IMG/VR virus record: IMGVR_UViG_3300002835_000041
Coordinates: 1 to 64,000 of that record
Length of the DNA: 64,000 nucleotides
Direction: 5' to 3' (one strand)
Source of the DNA: a virus
Shown here: in pieces, positions 58,896 to 64,000 of the stretch
Layout of the letters: each line of letters opens with the position of its first letter
Numbering within the stretch: position 1 is the stretch's first letter
Notes under the pieces: model-generated
Seen by the model: the letters and a program-made list of their open reading frames with translations, nothing else
Told to the model about the DNA's origin: nothing
Databases searched by the model: none
Position numbers and translations under genes: made by a program

Positions 58896-59141
58896 ATGAC
58901 AACACCACCAAACTATCAAGGACTATATAACAATGGAGCACTTTATGCCATTGGAGACACAGTTATTACTGATGGAGATCCATACGGTATTGACGGAGCG
59001 TACTTCATTCGAATTAGCAACCCTGGTAATCCAGGATATCCACCTGCAGTGGGTGGAGGAAGTAACGATAACTGGGCACCGTATGGTGTCAAGTCAGTAA
59101 CTGGATCTGGATCTGTGACAGGATCAGGCGCAATAGCCTAA
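58896..59141 (+). CDS. Small carbohydrate-binding-module-like protein
   Basis: 81 residues. YNNGALYAIGDTVITDGDPY and a later WAPYG recall the CBM5/12 chitin-binding fold (W/Y-x-G-x-x-Y-x-x-G-D-x-V), then a Gly/Ser/Thr tail. No signal peptide. Could be a virion surface decoration or attach to other proteins; it is the only plus-strand gene in this arm and converges on the 59138 gene with 4 nt overlap. Confidence 0.5.
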   Translation: MTTPPNYQGLYNNGALYAIGDTVITDGDPYGIDGAYFIRISNPGNPGYPPAVGGGSNDNWAPYGVKSVTGSGSVTGSGAIA

Positions 59142-59392
59142 TCTTTATCCCAGTAGGCTTTACCAAACTCATCAAGGTCATCCCAGCCTGAATCAGACAT
59201 GTCAATCTTCATTTTTTCTAAACTTTTCTTCCACGCATCCATATCAATCATATAGTATGTTCCCCACCATTCGTAGGGTTTATTAAGATATTTCCACATA
59301 AAAGCATGGTACTTATATCTCCACCCATACTCTTCGTCTTCGTCCATATTCACACACTTAACAATATGGTTACCAGCAAACTCTCCACACAT
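59138..59392 (-). CDS. Trp/Tyr-rich small protein, unknown
   Basis: 84 residues from ATG 59392 (MCGEFAGNHIVKCVNMDEDE); starts at 59455 or 59506 would overlap the 59421 gene. Rich in Trp and Tyr (WRYKYHAFMWKYLNKPYEWW) and acidic at the end. No family recognised. Start choice is uncertain. Confidence 0.45.
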   Translation of the reverse strand: MCGEFAGNHIVKCVNMDEDEEYGWRYKYHAFMWKYLNKPYEWWGTYYMIDMDAWKKSLEKMKIDMSDSGWDDLDEFGKAYWDKD

Positions 59393-59420
59393 ATTGCCTA
59401 TCCATCGTAATGGCAGTATC

Positions 59421-59549
59421 TTAGTTCTTTGTGTCTTCGTTGAATGATTTATCATCTTTAGGTACCCAGACTTTCTTTCCATCTTTCCATACAGGCCAAT
59501 AGCCAAGACTACGCCAGTCCATGGTCATTATCTTAGGATCTTTTGGCAT
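59421..59549 (-). CDS. Microprotein, Trp-rich
   Basis: 42 residues (MPKDPKIMTMDWRSLGYWPV, WKDGKKVWVPKDDKS). Overlaps the end of the 59533 gene. Short repeated W-x-P/W-K pattern; function unknown. Confidence 0.4.
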   Translation of the reverse strand: MPKDPKIMTMDWRSLGYWPVWKDGKKVWVPKDDKSFNEDTKN

Positions 59550-59649
59550 TGACACACCAAATCTTTCCATCACTCATTGTTTGATGGGCATTCCAGAACC
59601 AATCGGATTCTTTGCTTAGGCTACATACTTCACATTGATCAACATTCAT
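59533..59649 (-). CDS. Cys-containing microprotein
   Basis: 38 residues with CEVC and a later WCVN, a possible metal site. Minus-strand TGATATAAT ends 6 nt before the ATG at 59649, the leaderless pattern. Its start overlaps the stop of the SGNH hydrolase gene. Confidence 0.5.
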   Translation of the reverse strand: MNVDQCEVCSLSKESDWFWNAHQTMSDGKIWCVNAKRS

Positions 59650-60671
59650 ATCTTAATTATATCAGTCGGTGTTCTATGTGTCAAATTATAAAATAGATCT
59701 GCAACATGATGTTGAAAATGAATTCCTGGATGAGCATAGCCAGTTGTCTTTTTGCTATCAATGATTGAGTAATCAGATCCAACTGACCAACAGAAATTAT
59801 CCTTAAACTCAGAGTTGTGATCTGACTTACAAATATCTTGCACAAAAGTATTGCAAGGCTTAATTGATTTGGCAGGAAAGAATGATGTGAAGTTTTTTAA
59901 TTTAAAATCTTTAATATTTAAAAGTTCTTCCATAAGCAAGTTAGTATTTATGTCCCAGGTTGTCCAATATAGTTTTATGCCACTTGTCAAGCAGAATGAT
60001 TCTAGTATGTAAATAGAGTTTATAGAATTTAAAATTAGTTGGTGTGGGGAAGTTGCGTCTTCTACATATTTTTTATCTTTTACTTCCATCAATAAAGAAC
60101 TTTTATACTCATCAATTTTTGGATTGCAGTAGGTCAATTCTAAATGATCCCAATCAGGAAAGTTTTTATCATTTTTTGATTTGTAAAATTCCTTATCAAT
60201 AACAACTACACTTCTAAAAAAGTCTGGAAACAAACAAAAGATTTCTTTTGGCATTTTGTTATTTAGGGAATACTGAATAATATTATTACAAATACTTTCT
60301 ACAGATGCTCCAGGACTGCCCAAATTAACAATGCTTTTATTAATCCTATTACCTAAAAAGTTTGTCCATCTAGCAGGTTCTGGAACTCCAACTCCAAAAG
60401 TTATAGAGCAACCAGATGCAATAACATCTGAATTGTCATCAATTTCTCCACGACAACCAAAACGATTAATCTCGTATGTATTGTGCTCATCAACTGTTCC
60501 AACAAAAGGATCTTTTTGGTTCCACTCTTTAAAGAAAGTATCTTTAGCATATGGTTTAAAGTAGCCAAACTCGCTGGTGTTGGTGAAGTTTTTTATTAGA
60601 TAGTCTTTTTCTTTATCACTTTTTTGATCAAACTTATAAAAACTTAAAATGTCTCTTGTCAGAAAAGTCAT
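59646..60671 (-). CDS. SGNH/GDSL-like hydrolase
   Basis: 341 residues. SDVIASGCSITFGVGVPEPA contains the block I nucleophile (Ser89), NLGSPGASVESICNN block II Gly/Ser, and GYAHPGIHFQHHVAD the C-terminal His. Esterases of this type remove acyl groups from sugars or lipids. An Asp-x-x-His is not perfectly clear. In this phage it might edit an acylated or sulfated surface polymer. GAGAAGA precedes the ATG; overlaps the 60668 gene. Confidence 0.65.
   Translation of the reverse strand: MTFLTRDILSFYKFDQKSDKEKDYLIKNFTNTSEFGYFKPYAKDTFFKEWNQKDPFVGTVDEHNTYEINRFGCRGEIDDNSDVIASGCSITFGVGVPEPARWTNFLGNRINKSIVNLGSPGASVESICNNIIQYSLNNKMPKEIFCLFPDFFRSVVVIDKEFYKSKNDKNFPDWDHLELTYCNPKIDEYKSSLLMEVKDKKYVEDATSPHQLILNSINSIYILESFCLTSGIKLYWTTWDINTNLLMEELLNIKDFKLKNFTSFFPAKSIKPCNTFVQDICKSDHNSEFKDNFCWSVGSDYSIIDSKKTTGYAHPGIHFQHHVADLFYNLTHRTPTDIIKI
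59656..59664 (-). promoter_or_regulatory. Promoter giving a leaderless mRNA for the 59649 gene
   Basis: Minus-strand TGATATAAT with 6 nt to the ATG; lies inside the end of the SGNH hydrolase gene. Confidence 0.55.
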
Positions 60672-60898
60672 TCTTCTCTTCTCCAGTGTATGTATGACTT
60701 TATATATACAAGTCCATACGCTACTGCACTAACAATAAATCCATACTGCTTAGTTACTAGACCATAAACAGTCCATAATGTTTCATTAAATAATAAAACA
60801 AACCAGCCCCAAATTGTTTTTCTTCCAACAAAATAAATTCCAGACACGCCGATAATAGCAAGCACCCAGTGGGCATAGTCGTTAATCCATTGTTCCAT
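60668..60898 (-). CDS. PnuC-like small membrane protein
   Basis: 76 residues with three hydrophobic stretches. The block GWFVLLFNETLWTVYGLVTK, ending YGLVYIKSYIHWR, resembles the last helices of PnuC nicotinamide-riboside transporters, but only about a third of a full transporter is present. May be a minimal paralogue or a different small channel. Leaderless start. Confidence 0.55.
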   Translation of the reverse strand: MEQWINDYAHWVLAIIGVSGIYFVGRKTIWGWFVLLFNETLWTVYGLVTKQYGFIVSAVAYGLVYIKSYIHWRREE

Positions 60899-60904
60899 AT
60901 ATAC

Positions 60905-60910
60905 AGTATA
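60905..60910 (-). promoter_or_regulatory. Promoter giving a leaderless mRNA for the 60898 gene
   Basis: Minus-strand GGG-TATACT with 6 nt to the ATG at 60898. Confidence 0.6.
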
Positions 60911-60937
60911 CCCTAAAGTAATAGTTTAGTCAAATCT

Positions 60938-61480
60938 TTATATTATTATCTTTTTTTCTAAAAGTTTGTTGTAATAATAATAGCACAAACCAATATTTAG
61001 ATCATCTGACAAATCTTTATTGTAGTCTGGCAAATCTTTGCTTGACTCAACAAAAAAGGGATCTGGCTGTCCGTAATCTCCATCAAAAAGATGATGCTCA
61101 TCTTCCTTAATATCTAATAGTTCTATTAACTTTTTAATTGTAGTGTCTGGGTATTTAACAAGATCATTAAAGTCTATAACATAGTCTGCATGCTCATATA
61201 AAAAACTATAAAGAAGTATGTATTCTGATACAATTTGATTAACTCTTTGCCATGTAACCTCATAAACACCACGATGTTCCGCTGCAATATATGAGGCAAT
61301 GCTGTCTCTAGGATCTCTTGCTATGGTAATTATTACCCTTTGCTTATTGTGATCCTTATCAAATGCCCAATTAATTGTATGAGTTTTTTCAATACGGAAT
61401 CCTGACTCTTTTTCAAAAAGTCTATCAAAATAGTGGGATCCGCTTCTTGGGTATGTGCTTAAATGCGGTTTGTATTTCAC
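60938..61480 (-). CDS. Sulfotransferase family protein
   Basis: 180 residues from GTG 61480, which overlaps the stop of the 61602 microgene; earlier in-frame ATG 61513 lies inside that gene. STYPRSGSHYFDRLF is the 5'-phosphosulfate loop and VIITIARDPRDSIASYIAAE the 3'-phosphate site of PAPS sulfotransferases. Shorter than most (about 250-300). Different subfamily from 38648, so a different acceptor is likely. Confidence 0.75.
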   Translation of the reverse strand: MKYKPHLSTYPRSGSHYFDRLFEKESGFRIEKTHTINWAFDKDHNKQRVIITIARDPRDSIASYIAAEHRGVYEVTWQRVNQIVSEYILLYSFLYEHADYVIDFNDLVKYPDTTIKKLIELLDIKEDEHHLFDGDYGQPDPFFVESSKDLPDYNKDLSDDLNIGLCYYYYNKLLEKKIII

Positions 61481-61602
61481 GACACTAAGCCCATAGATAG
61501 GTGACCAAGGCACACATCAGCAACAATATAGTCGGAATGATTAACGACAATATCAAAATGCGTTGCGTCTTTATCACAAAAAAAACATTTAGACTTCTTC
61601 AT
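61477..61602 (-). CDS. Zinc-binding microprotein
   Basis: 41 residues with CFFC near residue 6 and CLGH near 31, a CCCH metal set. Leaderless ATG at 61602. Its stop overlaps the sulfotransferase start, so the two are coupled. Function unknown. Confidence 0.6.
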   Translation of the reverse strand: MKKSKCFFCDKDATHFDIVVNHSDYIVADVCLGHLSMGLVS

Positions 61603-61608
61603 ATAATA

Positions 61609-61617
61609 ATTATACCA
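61609..61617 (-). promoter_or_regulatory. Promoter giving a leaderless mRNA for the 61602 gene
   Basis: Minus-strand TGGTATAAT with 6 nt to the ATG; overlaps the end of the oxygenase fusion gene region. Confidence 0.6.
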
Positions 61618-63045
61618 TTAAACAAAATCAAACCACAGTGGCATAATATATCTTGATCCATTTGCAGGAGCAACATGATACCAGTAGTGAATATTTCCAG
61701 GGAATAGAACTAAATCGCCAGCCTTGGGCTTAAATGATACACCTTGATGAATAAAAGACAACTCTCCACCATCGTAATCGTCATTAAGATATACCCATCC
61801 TGCTAAATGGTTTGAATCTTTATGTCCTAAGTCGTCTATTGGAATTACTGGACTATTATTATGCACCCATTCAGCAAAACGAGAGTTTCTTGGCTTTAGT
61901 TTAACACCATACTCTTCTTCCACCAAAGATTTTATTTGAGGTATATATCTTTCTGAATAGTCTAGTGAGTCGTAATAAAGTAAAGACAAGGTAGGCTTTC
62001 CAGCGCTATCAGGCTGTAGAGGACGATTATTGCTTGTCTCTGTACCCTTGATTAGTTCTATAATGTTGTTGCACTCTTCTTTACTTAGATAGTTACTAAA
62101 GATTTTTACATTATTAGGATTGTTTCCAATCTTAGTAAAGTTTTCTATAGTAAGTTCAGATATTACCACCTTCTTTTGTTCTGGGATAACTATGTTATTA
62201 AAATCTTTTACTAATTCTAGCAACTTGCTAATGTCTTCTTGATCGGTATGTATCATAAAATCATATATTCCAAATTGTTCAGACAACTGTCTTATTTGTC
62301 TAACAACATCAACCATAGGTCCTTTAACATGGTGATGCTGCTTTCTTACTGGTGCATTTTTATCGTATCTAACATTTTGCTCTTCGTCGGGATGATTTAT
62401 AATTAGAGGATCGATAATAACTATTGGCTTTACTCTACTAAGATCAATCTTTTTAAATTGATCTCTAAATAGTAAGTTATCATCTACATAAATATACTCA
62501 CAATGCTTGTTTGCTATTTCAATAGTAGTGTCTGAAGAACCAACAACAGCCATATGTGTCTTATGTTGGTGCGTTTTCATCAAATCCATAACCTTATCCA
62601 TCCAGACTGCAGAGATAGCAACTCTTTTTTCAAGAGTATCTATTAGTGATGGATCGTGCATATAGTGTTCTAGAACTATTCTTTCTGCAGGACCATTTCC
62701 TTCATCTCCCCATCTTCCAGCAACAAGGTTTACACCAATTCTTCCAGGAGCAAATCGGTTTAATGTTTCACAAATTTTAGCAGCATAGTCAGGGCTTGTT
62801 CCGTATGCTGGCAAAGCAATTGTCATAATTAGTTGGTTTGTTTTTTGTAGCGCTTCTTGTATAACTAAGGAAAAGTCTATGCCTCCTGGACCGTAAGGAA
62901 GCAAAACAGATTTTACATTAGCATCATCTAGTTCTGTGGCCATCTTAAGGATTCCATTAAGATCTAGGTTTTCAATACTGTCATTTATCTGCCAGTGCCT
63001 TCTCCACATCCAGTGAAATGTTATGGGCTTATTTATATTATCCAT
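61618..63045 (-). CDS. Fusion of luciferase-like flavin monooxygenase and 2OG/Fe(II) oxygenase
   Basis: 475 residues. Residues 1-290 look like a luciferase-like (LLM) TIM barrel: KMATELDDANVKSVLLPYGP, TIALPAYGTSPDYAAKICET, and GRIGVNLVAGRWGDEG, the flavin-binding region. Residues 297-475 are a 2OG/Fe(II) oxygenase: KIGNNPNNVKIFSNYLSKEE, GHKDSNH (H-x-D), YLNDDYDGGELSF, FPGNIHYWYHV (distal His) and SRYIMPLWF. Two different oxygen-activating enzymes in one chain suggest successive oxidation of one substrate. Overlaps the 63038 gene by 8 nt. Confidence 0.75.
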   Translation of the reverse strand: MDNINKPITFHWMWRRHWQINDSIENLDLNGILKMATELDDANVKSVLLPYGPGGIDFSLVIQEALQKTNQLIMTIALPAYGTSPDYAAKICETLNRFAPGRIGVNLVAGRWGDEGNGPAERIVLEHYMHDPSLIDTLEKRVAISAVWMDKVMDLMKTHQHKTHMAVVGSSDTTIEIANKHCEYIYVDDNLLFRDQFKKIDLSRVKPIVIIDPLIINHPDEEQNVRYDKNAPVRKQHHHVKGPMVDVVRQIRQLSEQFGIYDFMIHTDQEDISKLLELVKDFNNIVIPEQKKVVISELTIENFTKIGNNPNNVKIFSNYLSKEECNNIIELIKGTETSNNRPLQPDSAGKPTLSLLYYDSLDYSERYIPQIKSLVEEEYGVKLKPRNSRFAEWVHNNSPVIPIDDLGHKDSNHLAGWVYLNDDYDGGELSFIHQGVSFKPKAGDLVLFPGNIHYWYHVAPANGSRYIMPLWFDFV

Positions 63046-63301
63046 TTTTTATTACTCTTCCTTTTGTTTTAAACCAAGACCCTATCTTGGCCTTTGCTAC
63101 TTTGCTTCTTAAAAGTTCTCCAAATGTTTCATGTGATATATCTGATCCAAGATACTCCTGACCAGTTTCAAGGTCTATCAGTTTCCATTTGCCAGGTGCT
63201 TTTGTGTGCAAGATCAAATCGATTGGATGATCGTAATCATTTACCTCAGAGCCATCTAAAAGTTTTCTTTTCTTTTGATTTGGTTCTGAGTTATTTGTCA
63301 T
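63038..63301 (-). CDS. Small protein, unknown
   Basis: 87 residues, basic ends, with WKLIDLETGQEYLGSDISHE and KAKIGSWFKTKGRVIKNG. Looks like a beta-rich phage protein without a named family. Leaderless ATG at 63301; coupled by overlap to the oxygenase fusion, so it may be its partner. Confidence 0.55.
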   Translation of the reverse strand: MTNNSEPNQKKRKLLDGSEVNDYDHPIDLILHTKAPGKWKLIDLETGQEYLGSDISHETFGELLRSKVAKAKIGSWFKTKGRVIKNG

Positions 63302-63307
63302 TATTCA

Positions 63308-63313
63308 ATTATA
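63308..63313 (-). promoter_or_regulatory. Promoter giving a leaderless mRNA for the 63301 gene
   Basis: Minus-strand GTG-TATAAT with 6 nt to the ATG; immediately beyond the end of the 63316 gene. Confidence 0.6.
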
Positions 63314-63315
63314 CA

Positions 63316-63927
63316 CTATGGGATTGTAAACCAAATTGGCACGGTATATCTTACACCAGACAGGACTTCTTTTACTTCATGGGCATAGTACATATTTCCA
63401 GGGAACATAATGAGGTCACCAATCTTAGGCTTAATAGTAACATCGTGTGTTGCAAAACTTAGTTCCCCACCCTCATAGTCATCATTAAGATATATAAGTG
63501 TAGGTAGGTGGTTGTCCGTTACCCATCCGAGATCGTCAACATGTAGGGCTAGTTTGGTACCCTTGTCCCATCTTGCAATGTTAAGATAGTCAAGATCTTT
63601 CTTCTTTATATTTTCATGGTTATATGCTTTTTTAACTTCATCTAAAACTCTACCGAATATGTTATATTTATCTATAACGCCCTGATAGTTGTGAATCCAT
63701 GCAACAGGATTATCTTTGTCGTCTTTTTGAGAAACAAAACTAATTCTTCTAGTTTCTTGAATATGGCTAAGAAGATAGTCAATCTCTTCAGAAGAAAGAA
63801 AATTTGGTATAACTTTTATGTTGTCTGCAGAATTGCCGATTTTTTGAAAAAATTCAAGATACGCTGGGGTTCTTTCGATTTCTCCTGGGTGGTTTCCCAC
63901 TGCTTGATTGTTAACTATGTATGCCAT
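63316..63927 (-). CDS. 2OG/Fe(II) oxygenase, paralogue of the 54091 group
   Basis: 203 residues from the leaderless ATG 63927; the longer frame from 63942 includes the promoter and is rejected. KIGNSADNIKVIPNFLSSEE, ALHVDDLG (H-x-D), YLNDDYEGGELSFATHDVTI, FPGNMYYAHEV (distal His) and RYTVPIWF (2OG Arg) are all present. Closest in the window to the C-terminal half of the 61618 fusion. Target unknown. Confidence 0.82.
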   Translation of the reverse strand: MAYIVNNQAVGNHPGEIERTPAYLEFFQKIGNSADNIKVIPNFLSSEEIDYLLSHIQETRRISFVSQKDDKDNPVAWIHNYQGVIDKYNIFGRVLDEVKKAYNHENIKKKDLDYLNIARWDKGTKLALHVDDLGWVTDNHLPTLIYLNDDYEGGELSFATHDVTIKPKIGDLIMFPGNMYYAHEVKEVLSGVRYTVPIWFTIP

Positions 63928-63933
63928 ATAACC

Positions 63934-63939
63934 ATTATA
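63934..63939 (-). promoter_or_regulatory. Promoter giving a leaderless mRNA for the 63927 gene
   Basis: Minus-strand GTG-TATAAT with 6 nt to the ATG at 63927. The last 60 bases of the window beyond it hold nothing else I can name. Confidence 0.6.
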
Positions 63940-64000
63940 CACTACGAAAAAATCTTTAAAGTTCGGCGCAAAATAGAAGTTATAAACCTCTATATGCCCT

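Noticed and set aside
1-64000. Lysogeny module
   Set aside because: No integrase, excisionase with att-like repeats, or CI-type repressor was found; the helix-turn-helix proteins at 22969 and 34625 do not suffice.

Overview
The window is a 64-kb stretch of a tailed bacteriophage (Caudoviricetes) of siphovirus type, judged from an HK97-type capsid gene, a tail-tube gene and a very long tape-measure gene with no contractile-sheath gene. The host is almost certainly an actinobacterium: there is a WhiB-family iron-sulfur regulator, a small zinc protein of the actinobacterial DUF7455 type, and many genes that appear to be transcribed as leaderless mRNAs. The DNA is A+T-rich, so a low-GC aquatic actinobacterium is my guess. 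No integrase, repressor or attachment site was seen, which suggests a lytic phage. The capsid gene is cut by the left edge, and portal and protease genes are not in the window.

Layout. 1-4730 (+): capsid, neck and tail-tube genes. 4795-5857: two tail-assembly chaperone genes. 5876-22832: tape measure and tail-tip/minor tail genes. 22832-35146: replication and recombination block (regulator, DnaB-type helicase, primase, SSB-like protein, DNA polymerase III alpha, RecA, Cas4-like and RuvC-like nucleases) with small zinc proteins. 35136-37449: terminase pair. 37470-43871: exported proteins (coiled-coil protein, PA14-like Pro/Glu-repeat protein, subtilisin-like protease), a sulfotransferase, two small membrane proteins and an HslV-like Ntn hydrolase. 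43908: tRNA-Asn. 44029-48982: one tailoring operon (two unknown genes, hydroxylase, glycosyltransferase, hydroxylase, carbamoyltransferase). 49020-56981: endolysin, APS-kinase/nucleotidyltransferase fusion, nuclease, WhiB, two paralogous hydroxylases, holin-like gene, Hsp20, HNH nuclease, and two candidate structured RNAs. 56984-63927 is mostly on the minus strand: three tRNAs (Arg, Glu, Met/CAT), many microproteins, a HAD phosphatase, an SGNH hydrolase, a PnuC-like membrane protein, a second sulfotransferase, and a flavin-monooxygenase/hydroxylase fusion.

How it works together. Structural genes form overlapping, translationally coupled operons. Control seems to rest on about 28 short promoters built on TATAAT or TATACT, usually with an extended TG element. 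In some 16 genes the hexamer lies exactly 6 nt (once 7) before the ATG, so the start codon should be the first base of the mRNA. Highly expressed genes (capsid, tail tube, short chaperone, endolysin, secreted coiled-coil protein) have strong Shine-Dalgarno sites and AAG/CGT-rich codons. The accessory load is unusually chemical: seven 2-oxoglutarate/Fe(II) oxygenase-like domains, two sulfotransferases with a possible sulfate-activating enzyme, a glycosyltransferase and a carbamoyltransferase. I infer that they decorate a phage surface or host-envelope polymer; the targets cannot be read from the sequence. All family assignments are by eye, from motifs, without database searches.
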